From: Sphingobium sp. Cam5-1
GTDB taxonomy: Bacteria > Pseudomonadota > Alphaproteobacteria > Sphingomonadales > Sphingomonadaceae
Assembly (NCBI RefSeq): GCF_015693305.1
Contig: NZ_CP065138.1
Location: forward strand, 310,001 to 374,000
DNA: 64,000 nt
Reading direction: 5' to 3'
Shown here: one piece after another, positions 28,642 to 37,590 of the stretch
Layout: the number at the start of each line of letters is the position of its first letter
How positions within the stretch are numbered: the stretch's first letter is position 1
Notes under the pieces: generated by a model
Seen by the model: the letters and a program-made list of their open reading frames with translations, nothing else
Told to the model about the DNA's origin: nothing
The model's database searches: none
Position numbers and translations under genes: made by a program

Positions 28642-29277
28642 ATGCCCTATCGCTTGCGAGATGGCCTCAGCTTCTGCTTCGTCGGGGGTGAAGTGATCTT
28701 TCTGGACCTGCCAAAAGACCGCTATTTTGCGCTTTCGCCCAGCGCAGCGGAGCTGCTTGCCACTATGGTCGGAGGCGTGGCGAACCCCAGAGACATTGCG
28801 GGAACGTTGGAGGCGCTGTTCGAGGAGAGCAAGGAGGCGGCTTCCATCGCGCCTATCGTCCTGCAGGTGCCCAGCACCAGACTCGATGCCTCCGCATCGA
28901 CCCCGTCGGCGCGCGATCTTGCAGCAGTTTTCCATGCGCATGTGGACGCCTATGCGCGCCTGCGGATCCAGCCTCTGCACCGGATCTTGCGCGCGCTCAA
29001 ATCCGAGCCGCCGCGTTTCAACCGTTCGGCTGATGTCGCGTCTCTGGTTGCGGCGTTCCGGAAAAGCGATGCTGTGATCTCGCGGCAGGACCGCTGCCTT
29101 TGGAAGGCGCTTGCGCTGGTCCTTTACCTGCGCCGCAGGGGTGTCCGCGCGCGGCTGGTGTTCGGCGTCGCGGTTCGGCCTTTCCATGCTCATTGCTGGG
29201 TCCAGACGGATGAGGCGCTCTTGATCGATGAGCCTGATGTGGTGGCGGGTTTCGTCCCGATCCTGTCAGTCCCATGA
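28642..29277 (+). CDS. Lasso maturation protein B (fused RRE and transglutaminase-like protease)
   Basis: 211 residues. The N-terminal ~80 residues form a PqqD-like recognition element that binds the leader (LSFCFVGGEVIFLDLPKDRY then FALSPSAAELLATM). The C-terminal part is the cysteine protease that removes the leader: Cys152 in DRCLWKALAL, His184 in AHCWVQTD and Asp196 in LLIDEP, with the spacing of McjB. In some other clusters B is split in two; here it is one chain. The ATG at 28642 is preferred over GTG 28615, which lies in a stem-loop. It overlaps the C gene by 4 bp. Confidence 0.93.
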   Translation: MPYRLRDGLSFCFVGGEVIFLDLPKDRYFALSPSAAELLATMVGGVANPRDIAGTLEALFEESKEAASIAPIVLQVPSTRLDASASTPSARDLAAVFHAHVDAYARLRIQPLHRILRALKSEPPRFNRSADVASLVAAFRKSDAVISRQDRCLWKALALVLYLRRRGVRARLVFGVAVRPFHAHCWVQTDEALLIDEPDVVAGFVPILSVP

Positions 29278-31013
29278 CGGCGCGCTATCTCCTCCTAACG
29301 GGCCGGACAAACAGTAGGCTGCTGGAGACGCCGACCACACTCGCAGGCCTGCCTCTTGTGTGGTCAGGCGAAAACCTGCTCCTTGCGGCGGGCGCAGGCG
29401 ATCTCACTACTGATCCTGACGCAGAGATTGCGGTGGTCGGAAAGCTCTTCTCGCGTATCGACAACCGGCCGCTGGAGCAGTTCGACGGCGCGGCTCGCAA
29501 GGAAATTTTCCGTTCTAAAGGGCAGTGGCTCCTCGACCATTGCTGGGGTGCCTACGTCGCCGTCATTGCCGAAAGCGGCAGACGCGCAGTTTCGGTCATC
29601 CGCGATCCCTCGGGCATGCTCGCCTGCTACCATTGTGCGATCGGAGATGGTTGCGTCGCTGTCACCAACGAGCCGGAATTACTGAGTGGTGCTGGGCTTG
29701 TCTCTTGCCGGGTGGATTGGGCTGCCCTTGCGCGTCATTTGCGCTCTGGCGATTTTCGTGGGACCCATACTTGTCTTGAAGGCTTGGAAGAACTCCTGCC
29801 GGGATGCCGGCTGACCTTAGGTGCACAGCGAGAGATGGAGCCTGTCTGGTCGCCCTGGGCGCATGTCGGGCCCGATCAACGCCTGCAGCGGGAAAGCGCT
29901 GCCGCGCTTCTCTCTCGGACCGTTGGCAATTGCGTCACGGCATGGGCGCGCAGCTATGACCAGATCCTGATGGGCATTTCTGGCGGACTGGATTCCTCGA
30001 TCGTTCTTGCGGCGCTCAAATCGGCGCATGTGAAACCAAGCCTCTACACTCTTGCAACAGTGGGTCCCGGCGGGGACGAACGTGGCTATGCGCGACTTGC
30101 AGCCAAGCATTGCGGCTATGATGTGGAGGAACAATTTTTCGACATCAGTGCGGTTGACCCCAGGCGCAGCCACGCTGCGCATCTGCCCAGGCCGACGGGA
30201 AACTACTTCATCCAGGCGATCGAAGCGGCTGTAAAAGGGACATTAGCGCGCATGCACCGCGACAGTCAGCGGGCGATCTTCAGCGGCGGCGGTGGGGACA
30301 ATATCTTCTGTTACGCGCACTCTGCCTCGCCTGTCGCCGACCGCTGGCTTCGGGAAGGCTTCGCAGCAGGCCTTTTCGCCACGGCACGGGACATCCATCG
30401 AGTTACGGGCGCTAGCCTCCCCGCCATAGTGACAAAAGCGCTGGGCAAGCGATGGGGGAGGGACAAGGGCTACCGCTGGAAAGGCGATGATTTGTTCATT
30501 GCAACGGCGGTTGAGGCAGAGCCACTATCGTTCAACCACCCCTGGCTCGATGCGCCAGACGATGCGCTTCCCGGCAAGGCGCTTCATATCGCCCTGCTCC
30601 TGCGCTTCCACAATCACCTAGAGCGGCATCGCCGTCCGGACTTTCCCCCGACTATCATGCCGCTGCTGTCGCAACCGATCGCCGAGCTCTGCCTCTCCAT
30701 CCCGAGTTGGCGCTGGTATGAGGGCGGGGTAAACCGATCCGTTGCGCGCCAAGCCTTTGCGGATCGATTGCCCGAGGCGCTCATTCGGCGTACATCCAAG
30801 GGGCGGCCGGACAGCTTCATCCTCGAGATATTCGAACGACATCGCGCGCTGTTGCGCGAGATGCTGCACGACGGCTTGCTTCATCGGCATGGGATCATCG
30901 ATATGGAGGCCATCGACACTGTCCTCATTTCGGCCAATCCTCACCATCGGCACCAGTTGCGTGTTCTTGAACTGGGAAATGCCGAAGCCTGGGCGCGAAA
31001 ATGGTCGGCATGA
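29274..31013 (+). CDS. Lasso cyclase C (asparagine-synthetase-like)
   Basis: 579 residues. It adenylates the ring Asp/Glu side chain and closes the isopeptide bond with Gly1 of the core. The ATP pyrophosphatase loop SGGLDSS lies at residues 236-242, with FSGGGGDNIFCY further on. Residue 2 is Thr, not the Cys needed for glutaminase activity, as expected for lasso C proteins. It ends 3 bp before the convergent isopeptidase gene. Confidence 0.95.
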   Translation: MTARYLLLTGRTNSRLLETPTTLAGLPLVWSGENLLLAAGAGDLTTDPDAEIAVVGKLFSRIDNRPLEQFDGAARKEIFRSKGQWLLDHCWGAYVAVIAESGRRAVSVIRDPSGMLACYHCAIGDGCVAVTNEPELLSGAGLVSCRVDWAALARHLRSGDFRGTHTCLEGLEELLPGCRLTLGAQREMEPVWSPWAHVGPDQRLQRESAAALLSRTVGNCVTAWARSYDQILMGISGGLDSSIVLAALKSAHVKPSLYTLATVGPGGDERGYARLAAKHCGYDVEEQFFDISAVDPRRSHAAHLPRPTGNYFIQAIEAAVKGTLARMHRDSQRAIFSGGGGDNIFCYAHSASPVADRWLREGFAAGLFATARDIHRVTGASLPAIVTKALGKRWGRDKGYRWKGDDLFIATAVEAEPLSFNHPWLDAPDDALPGKALHIALLLRFHNHLERHRRPDFPPTIMPLLSQPIAELCLSIPSWRWYEGGVNRSVARQAFADRLPEALIRRTSKGRPDSFILEIFERHRALLREMLHDGLLHRHGIIDMEAIDTVLISANPHHRHQLRVLELGNAEAWARKWSA

Positions 31014-31016
31014 CTT

Positions 31017-33113
31017 TCAGCGGACGTTGCGCGCGTCTTTCATCTCCTTCCAGCGATGATATTGTTCTTGCTTGGCGGGACTATCGTCCATGTCGCCCAA
31101 GAGCCAGAAACGAAACCAATCGATGTTGCGCTCATAGATCGCCGCGCGGTGCGCCGGTTGCCATTTGATATGCCGCTCGTCAGGAAACACATACATGTCC
31201 ACTGGACGGGCCAGGTCGCGAAAGGCGGATGCCATCTCCAGGCTCTTGATATATTCGCTGTCCGCAAGCTGGAGGAGAAAGGGAGCTGTGACGCGGCGCG
31301 CATTTTGCGCGAGCGAATAGGTCGCCCAGGGATCGCCTTCGCCACCCCAGGAGGGATAACCGAGCTGACGTAAAAAATCCTGGAGCACAGGACCGCCGAG
31401 AAGGGCGTAAGTGTTGGGATCCTCGCAACATGTCGCCAGGGAAACAGCCTTGAAGCTGTGGCGGCTGTTGAGGAGGGCATATTGGGTGGTCGATGCGCCG
31501 TCGCTCAGCCCCCAGATACCGATGCGCTCCGGATCTGCCGTACCTGTCGCCACGGCTGCGTCGATCAGCCGGTCCAGTGCGCTCAGGATGTTGCGCCGGT
31601 CGATCCTGTCATGCTGCACCGCGCGGAGGAAATCGCTCCAGGCGGGCGCGGGGTCGGTATAATAATCCTTGGGGCGGTTGAAACTGAGCACTGCCATGCC
31701 CTGGCGCGCCAAAGCGAAGATCGGTGCTTCATCGCCTGTCCCGCCGCGAAGGAAGCCGCGGGACTGATATTGCACGACGACAAGAGGGTGGCGCTGGCCT
31801 GGGCGGTGACCGGGGGGCAGGACAAGGTCGGCGAAGGCCTCTACGCCATAATCGGTCTTCACATGCAAGCGGCGCACAGCACCCAGGGCGATGGATCGAA
31901 ATTCGGGATTGAGGTCGAGAAGGAGGGACTGGGCTCCGCTGAGCAATTCATAGCGCATGATGCGCTGCGGTTGGGCAGCGGTTTCTTCGATGCACAAAAC
32001 AGCGTCAGAGGCCCCGACGCAACCTGACAGGATGCCGGTCACGGCATGAACGAGTCTGGGTGGTTGTCCCGGACGCCAGAGGTAGATCGCCATCTCTTCA
32101 AGGGCGAAGCCTTGCCGTCGCACATACCAGAGCGCATCGCCTGCGTGGGTCCAGCCAAAGGTGACCACGCCCTCGCACTGGGGCATGTCGCACATACTGG
32201 CCGACACATGCGGCGAGGAGATATGCAGTACGCGCGGCGCATTATATCGGGCGGCGCGCTGCGCCGCCCAGGCCACTCGTTCGCCATGATATTGCTTGGA
32301 CCCAGCAGGAAGGCGGGGATCTGTTGTCAGACCATTGAGCTCGTCAGCTATCTTGGAGCTGACGGGCGTACTTAAGCCCGTCAGGGGATCGAATAAAGCC
32401 CATTCCACCGGTGCGGGCTCGCGGACGAAGGGACGTGACCGCATGGCGGGTGAGAAACGGTTGTCGAAATGGAAGCCGCTCAGCCCTTCTTCACTGATCG
32501 CGCGATCACCTGCTTCGAGCGCTGGTCTTGTCGCGAGATAGAAGCCCTTCCCATCGGGTGCCCATTCAAAGTCCTCTATGTCGATCGCGCTGCTCGTTAG
32601 CGCGCGAGCGCTGCTGCCGTCGCGCTTGGCAAGCCAGAGCTGTGCGGGACCGCCATCGCCCCTGAGATAGGCGATGGCGGTCCCATCCGGGGACCAGCGG
32701 GGAACGACCGTCTTGGCCGTGCCCAAAGGGACTGCTGCCAGTCCCCGGATGCTCATGGTGCCGGTGAGCAATTGCCCGCCGACATCGACTCTCCCCAGAG
32801 CAGCCTGCGACCCGACGGGGAGAAGATACATGGCCAGGCAATAGCTGTTGCTTTGCGGATCAGCTTGGCGAACCTGGAAGGCGACGAATTTCCCGTCGGG
32901 CGACACGGCTATTGGGCTGTCGTCCCACAGCCCGTCTTCGCCGCGACCCACATCGCGCAGGTGGAGGAGGTCGGCTGCTTCTAGGAACCGCCGATTTGAC
33001 GCGAAAGTAGCGGTTCGGGCTGTTTCCAGCTGTCGGCAATGGGAGGCGACGCCTGGCGCCGGGGAAGGGGCAGCTGTGATCGATGCCAGAAGCGCGAGGG
33101 CGACGCTCACCAT
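31017..33113 (-). CDS. Lasso peptide isopeptidase (S9 prolyl-oligopeptidase family)
   Basis: 698 residues with a signal peptide (SVALALLASITAAPSPAPG), so probably periplasmic. A beta-propeller half (repeats such as WSPDGTAIAYLRGDG and WAPDGKGFYLATR) precedes an alpha/beta-hydrolase domain with nucleophile in GLSDGAS (about residue 537), Asp in LADSEY (about 618) and His in DERHIKW (about 648). Enzymes of this type (AtxE class) linearise the lasso peptide by cutting the ring isopeptide bond. Location next to the lasso genes supports that role. Its start overlaps the receptor stop by 7 bp. Confidence 0.92.
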   Translation of the reverse strand: MVSVALALLASITAAPSPAPGVASHCRQLETARTATFASNRRFLEAADLLHLRDVGRGEDGLWDDSPIAVSPDGKFVAFQVRQADPQSNSYCLAMYLLPVGSQAALGRVDVGGQLLTGTMSIRGLAAVPLGTAKTVVPRWSPDGTAIAYLRGDGGPAQLWLAKRDGSSARALTSSAIDIEDFEWAPDGKGFYLATRPALEAGDRAISEEGLSGFHFDNRFSPAMRSRPFVREPAPVEWALFDPLTGLSTPVSSKIADELNGLTTDPRLPAGSKQYHGERVAWAAQRAARYNAPRVLHISSPHVSASMCDMPQCEGVVTFGWTHAGDALWYVRRQGFALEEMAIYLWRPGQPPRLVHAVTGILSGCVGASDAVLCIEETAAQPQRIMRYELLSGAQSLLLDLNPEFRSIALGAVRRLHVKTDYGVEAFADLVLPPGHRPGQRHPLVVVQYQSRGFLRGGTGDEAPIFALARQGMAVLSFNRPKDYYTDPAPAWSDFLRAVQHDRIDRRNILSALDRLIDAAVATGTADPERIGIWGLSDGASTTQYALLNSRHSFKAVSLATCCEDPNTYALLGGPVLQDFLRQLGYPSWGGEGDPWATYSLAQNARRVTAPFLLQLADSEYIKSLEMASAFRDLARPVDMYVFPDERHIKWQPAHRAAIYERNIDWFRFWLLGDMDDSPAKQEQYHRWKEMKDARNVR

Positions 33114-35704
33114 GTCTTGCGCAGTCCGACGCTGAATGTACGGCCGAGAACGGAATAATTGGTGGAGTCGAAGGGTACATCATAGGCGGCCGTCGTCCGG
33201 ATAATGGTGGGTTTGTCGTTGAGCAGATTGGCAACGCCAACGCTGAATTCCACGCCTCCTAGTAGCGACCGATTCTGTGGAACTGCGTAGCGCCAATTGA
33301 GGTCGAGGCTCGTCTGTCCTTCTATCCTGCGCCGGGGTGTGCGGCGCGTGTCGAGCAGGCTGCCGACATGGCTGAGCCAGACCGACAGCATGAGGCCCTC
33401 ACGTGCGTAGGTCACGCCGCCGCGTGCGCGGAATTTGGGTGGATTGAAGACCATGCCGGCCAGTGGCACTTCGCCCTGGCCGGAGACGACTTCGCGCGTG
33501 CTCGACAGGAAGGTGGCGTCGGCCTGAACGCTCAGACGTCCGCCGTTCGTCAGCTGGCTCGCGTAGCGCGCTGCAATGTCCACGCCGCTCGCCTTCTGTA
33601 GGGAGACATTCGCATAGCGGTTATCGATGATGGCGACGACGTTGCCTGGCACATAAGGCCCGCCGGAGAGATTCTGCAGGCCAACGGAGGAATAGGCGAT
33701 CGCGGCGTTCTGCGCGGCGAGGCTGGGATTGCGGGTGATGAGGTCGGCATAGACCGGATTGTCGAGCACGCCGCTGCCCGAGGCGATCGGCTGAACCACG
33801 CGATCGCTGTAGCGGACGCTAAAATATCCGATGTCGAATTCAAATCCAGGGAGGGCGCGAGGATGCAAGGCGGCTGAGATGGACCATGTTTGCGCCTTTT
33901 CCGGGCGCAGATCCGGGTCGCCGCCGCGCAGGAACAGCACGGTCGATCCGGCAGGCAGACCGGCTCCATAGGGCCCTGCATTGTACAGCCATGTAAAACC
34001 CGTCAGATATTGCTGGTAGAGAGTAGGCGCCTTGAAGGACCGGCCCCAGCTGCCCTTCAAGTCAAGGTCGGGAAGGGGCGCAAAGACGATGCCCAATTTT
34101 GGCGTGGCGACCTGCGCCATGCCCGGGTAATCTTCATAGCGCAGAGCGCCCGTGACAACGAGCCGGTGGACCAGGGGCATGTTCTGGGCGGGAGAGACCA
34201 ACGGCAGCTGCGCCTCAGCAAAGGCATAATAGCTGTCGCGCGAGACCTCGAAGCTTTGCGCGGTCGGTGCGCCGGCGGCAAAGGACGTGGTGCGCGCGTA
34301 ATCCATCTTGTTCGACCGATAGCCGCCCCCAAGCGCCAGCCGGAGATCGCCCCCAGGCAAGGTTGCAACGCGCCCTTCGACATTGGCCTCGATGCCGAAG
34401 CTGCTGTTGCAATAGCATCCTTCGATTGTCGCCAGGGCCTTGCCGCCCGAATATTGGGGACTGTTCCACTTTGTCTGATCGCGCCCATAGACCATCTGGA
34501 GCGATGAGGACCAATTGTCTCCCAGGCGGATCAGGAGTTCAGGCGACAGGGTAAATGCTTCGACTTCGGACCGGGTGGAAGAGCCTAGGGCCTTGTAATT
34601 GCCAGTCGTCGAAAAGGCATAGAAGCTCTCGGTGGAGCGGCGACTGTAGAGACCGTCGAACTGCAGCTCCACGCCGGGGAGGAGATCCTGGTGGAGGCTG
34701 CCGATGACGGCATGTTGTCGCTGATACGGCCAAAGGGTCGTGCTGTCGTCCAGACGGGACGTGTAGGAACGCTGGCGAGCGGTGACCGGCGTATTGCGGG
34801 AAAAATCATAGCCGACGATCAGGCCGCCGCCCGACCAGCGCGTTCCCGCTACGGCCGCATATTGCTGCCGCACATAGCCGCCGTCGCTCGCCGCCGCCAG
34901 CCGCGCCGATGTTGTCACCCCCTCATAGTCGCGCCTCAAAATGATATTGGCGACCCCGCCTACCGCATCCGAGCCATAGATGGCGGATGTCCCGTCCACG
35001 ACGACTTCGATGCGGTCGACGGCGTCGAGCGGGATGCTGGACACATCGACCGCCTGATAGGCTGCGCCATAGGAGAGCCGCTTGCCATTGAGCAGCGTCA
35101 GGGTGGCGTCCTGGCCGAGCCCGCGCAAGTTGAGCGATGATCCGCCACCCAGGTTGGAATTCTGCTCACCCACGGTGCCGAGCGCGATGCCCGGATTTGT
35201 ACCGCCGCTGAAATTCTGCGGGATCGACCGGATCGCTTCGCCAAGATCAGCCTGGCCCGCTTCCCTGATCTGCTGCTGGCTGAGCGTAACCTGCTTTGAA
35301 GCCGAGACCGCGCCGCGCAGGCGGGATCCGGTCACCACGATGTTGTCGGCGGATGGGCTTTCACCAGGCCCTTCCGCCGCTGTCTCTCGCCCCCGAACCT
35401 GAATGGCTCCTTCTGTGTAAGTGGCGCTCAGCCCTGTCCCACGCAGCAGCAGGTCTACAGCTTCGCGGACATCGAAACGGCCAACGAGGGCAGGTGCGGT
35501 GCGGCCACGGACATCCCCCGGCGCGAAGAATATTTCCCATCCCGACGTCGCGCCGACCTGCCGCAATGCGTCGGCTAGGGGCTGCCTTGGTTGACCATAG
35601 TCTACCGGCTGCTCGCTCTGCGCCTCCGCTATCTGCAGCCCCGCCAGGATCGCCATGGCACTGCCAGTCAGAAGCACCGAACGAACCATTCCCACTATGC
35701 GCAT
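33107..35704 (-). CDS. TonB-dependent receptor with N-terminal STN signalling domain
   Basis: 865 residues. After a signal peptide comes an STN domain (PVDYGQPRQPLADALRQVGA to GLSATYTEGAIQVRG), which contacts the FecR anti-sigma factor. The plug begins DNIVVTGSRLRGAVS; the barrel ends in the Phe/Trp-type motif VGLRKTW. It probably imports the lasso peptide or reports it to the sigma factor, as in other isopeptidase-containing lasso loci. Co-transcribed with the isopeptidase. Confidence 0.95.
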   Translation of the reverse strand: MRIVGMVRSVLLTGSAMAILAGLQIAEAQSEQPVDYGQPRQPLADALRQVGATSGWEIFFAPGDVRGRTAPALVGRFDVREAVDLLLRGTGLSATYTEGAIQVRGRETAAEGPGESPSADNIVVTGSRLRGAVSASKQVTLSQQQIREAGQADLGEAIRSIPQNFSGGTNPGIALGTVGEQNSNLGGGSSLNLRGLGQDATLTLLNGKRLSYGAAYQAVDVSSIPLDAVDRIEVVVDGTSAIYGSDAVGGVANIILRRDYEGVTTSARLAAASDGGYVRQQYAAVAGTRWSGGGLIVGYDFSRNTPVTARQRSYTSRLDDSTTLWPYQRQHAVIGSLHQDLLPGVELQFDGLYSRRSTESFYAFSTTGNYKALGSSTRSEVEAFTLSPELLIRLGDNWSSSLQMVYGRDQTKWNSPQYSGGKALATIEGCYCNSSFGIEANVEGRVATLPGGDLRLALGGGYRSNKMDYARTTSFAAGAPTAQSFEVSRDSYYAFAEAQLPLVSPAQNMPLVHRLVVTGALRYEDYPGMAQVATPKLGIVFAPLPDLDLKGSWGRSFKAPTLYQQYLTGFTWLYNAGPYGAGLPAGSTVLFLRGGDPDLRPEKAQTWSISAALHPRALPGFEFDIGYFSVRYSDRVVQPIASGSGVLDNPVYADLITRNPSLAAQNAAIAYSSVGLQNLSGGPYVPGNVVAIIDNRYANVSLQKASGVDIAARYASQLTNGGRLSVQADATFLSSTREVVSGQGEVPLAGMVFNPPKFRARGGVTYAREGLMLSVWLSHVGSLLDTRRTPRRRIEGQTSLDLNWRYAVPQNRSLLGGVEFSVGVANLLNDKPTIIRTTAAYDVPFDSTNYSVLGRTFSVGLRKTW

Positions 35705-35803
35705 AGTCTGCCCCCTTTGCTGTCGGCGGCTTCGTTTGAAGCTCGCTCCGGGGACATCGACAGGAAAAGGGGCGTGTACCTTAAGGGGGCAGTAAAGATT
35801 TTT

Positions 35804-36793
35804 TTACGGCGCGAGAAGGATCTCGCCGTCGGATTGCCGCTGGACGTTGAGATCGAGATAGCGGGCGAGATTGGTGGCAAGCCGGCTGGCATTGTCGATG
35901 CGGAACCGCCCGGACACCTGTGCTTCGCCAAGCGAAGGATCGGCGAGACGAATTGGATGAGGCGCGTAGCGGTTCGCTATGGCGACGACGTCGTGCAACC
36001 GTGCGCCCTCGAAGGACATCATCCCGGTCGGCCATTGGGCGGCCTGACTGTCCGCCAGGGCTGGCGAGGGTAGGGGGGCGTTCGGATCGAGCGTGAGGCT
36101 GTAGCCCGTCTTCAGCAGACGCGTCCTTTCAGGTCCGGCAGAGGATCGAACAAGGACTTCGCCGTCCAGCAAGGTGACCAAGACCTGTCCACCTTGCGCC
36201 ACCGTGACATCGAACATGGTTCCGGTAGCCGTGACGCTGCTGCCGGCGGCATGCACGACGAACGGACGCCCATCATGGGCGACCGTGAAGCGGGCGCGGC
36301 CGCTTTGAAGCCAGAACTCCCTCCTGTCGGCCGTGAACGCGATCTGGAGACCGGTTGCCGTATCAAGCGTGACCACTGAACCATCCGGCAGGGGACGTCG
36401 GGCGACGGCGCCCCGCGGATTATCCAGGGTGAGCCGTACGGCTTGCGTCGAGGCTGATTTGCTCGCGTCGAGACCGACGGCAGGTGGCGACCACAGGCGC
36501 CACACCAGGAGAACGGCTGCGGCGAGCAGCAGACCGGTAAGGGCGAGAACGGCCAGGCCATGTCGAGGCTGAGCGCTCCGCCTTGAATCCCAGCGGGAGG
36601 AGTGAACCAGCAGGCGGGCGTCGTGGAAGCGGCCGGCAGCCTTGTTGTAGGCCCCGCGATGAAGTGGGTCGGCAGCCAGCCAGGCCTCGAATTCGCGTCT
36701 GAACCGATCGGCGTCCGGCCGCTGCATGCGCGCGACCCAAGCCGCAGCCACGTCTCGCAGGGCCTCATCTTCTGGCGGCATAGGCTCAGCCAT
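35804..36793 (-). CDS. FecR-family anti-sigma regulator
   Basis: 329 residues. The cytoplasmic N-terminal domain (DEALRDVAAAWVARMQRPDA, then EAWLAADPLHRGAYNKA) binds the sigma factor; a membrane segment follows (LAVLALTGLLLAAAVLLVWR, about residues 82-101); the periplasmic FecR domain and a C-terminal domain near GRFRIDNASRLATNLARYL contact the STN domain of the receptor. Its start overlaps the sigma gene by 8 bp. About 100 bp without a gene separate it from the receptor. Confidence 0.93.
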   Translation of the reverse strand: MAEPMPPEDEALRDVAAAWVARMQRPDADRFRREFEAWLAADPLHRGAYNKAAGRFHDARLLVHSSRWDSRRSAQPRHGLAVLALTGLLLAAAVLLVWRLWSPPAVGLDASKSASTQAVRLTLDNPRGAVARRPLPDGSVVTLDTATGLQIAFTADRREFWLQSGRARFTVAHDGRPFVVHAAGSSVTATGTMFDVTVAQGGQVLVTLLDGEVLVRSSAGPERTRLLKTGYSLTLDPNAPLPSPALADSQAAQWPTGMMSFEGARLHDVVAIANRYAPHPIRLADPSLGEAQVSGRFRIDNASRLATNLARYLDLNVQRQSDGEILLAP

Positions 36794-37325
36794 GAGCGTC
36801 GAAGTGCCGATTGATATGCGCGAGGGCGCGCATCATGTGATATTCAACCGTACCCATGCTGAGCCCTGTGGATGCCTGGATCTGCTTGTACGTGAGGCCA
36901 TCCCGACGGCTCAACAGGAAGATGTCCCGGCTGCGCGGTGAAAGCGATGACAGAGCCGCTTCGTAGAGTTCCAGCAATTGCCGGGCCTCCATTTCGGCTT
37001 CCTGCGATGGGGCCACGGCGATGCCGACGTCCTCGTGCAGCGGCTCAAGCCGCCAACCCCGTGATGCCTTTTCCTGATGACGATCGAGCAGGAGGTTCCG
37101 CGCCACGCGCTGGAGATAAGCCGCCGGACGACGGATCTGGGCAAGGCTGGGAAGGCGCGCAATGCGGGCGAAGCTTTCCTGCAGCAGGTCGGAGGCAGCA
37201 TCGGCATCACCGGTTGTCCGTCGAAAAAAGGAGAGCAGGCGCGGGGCTTCCTCGCGGAATAAGGCGTCCAGTTGGGACCGGACCGGCCGCTGCGGGGCAG
37301 GGGCGTTGTCGCGGCGGCTGCTCAT
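36786..37325 (-). CDS. ECF sigma factor (FecI type)
   Basis: 179 residues. Region 2 is RLLSFFRRTTGDADAASDLLQES with RPAAYLQRVARNLLLDRHQ; region 4 is LSPRSRDIFLLSRRDGLTYK then GTVEYHMMRALAHI. With FecR and the STN receptor it forms a cell-surface signalling chain: ligand binding outside releases the sigma factor. Its likely targets are the receptor/isopeptidase operon and perhaps the lasso genes; no promoter comparison was possible. The region 37326-37590 before the next gene holds nothing recognisable. Confidence 0.93.
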   Translation of the reverse strand: MSSRRDNAPAPQRPVRSQLDALFREEAPRLLSFFRRTTGDADAASDLLQESFARIARLPSLAQIRRPAAYLQRVARNLLLDRHQEKASRGWRLEPLHEDVGIAVAPSQEAEMEARQLLELYEAALSSLSPRSRDIFLLSRRDGLTYKQIQASTGLSMGTVEYHMMRALAHINRHFDAHG

Positions 37326-37590
37326 GGCAGCCTCGAGGGACTAGCGGTGAAACAATTAGGCATGGGAGGCGTCCACGCGGCACACCGAATGCCCGGCGAA
37401 GCCGGACCCTCAGTTCAGCGATGGTCGCCGCCGTCCAGCGCGGTCTGCGCCTTATCCCGACACGGCCACCCGTCCGACCAGGACAGGTGCGAATGATGGC
37501 TGGCAGGGATGAACCCGCATTCGCTTGCCAGTAAATACGAATGCGCCGCCAAGGCTGCCAATTTGGGAGAAGGAAGGCAAGAGCAGAAAT

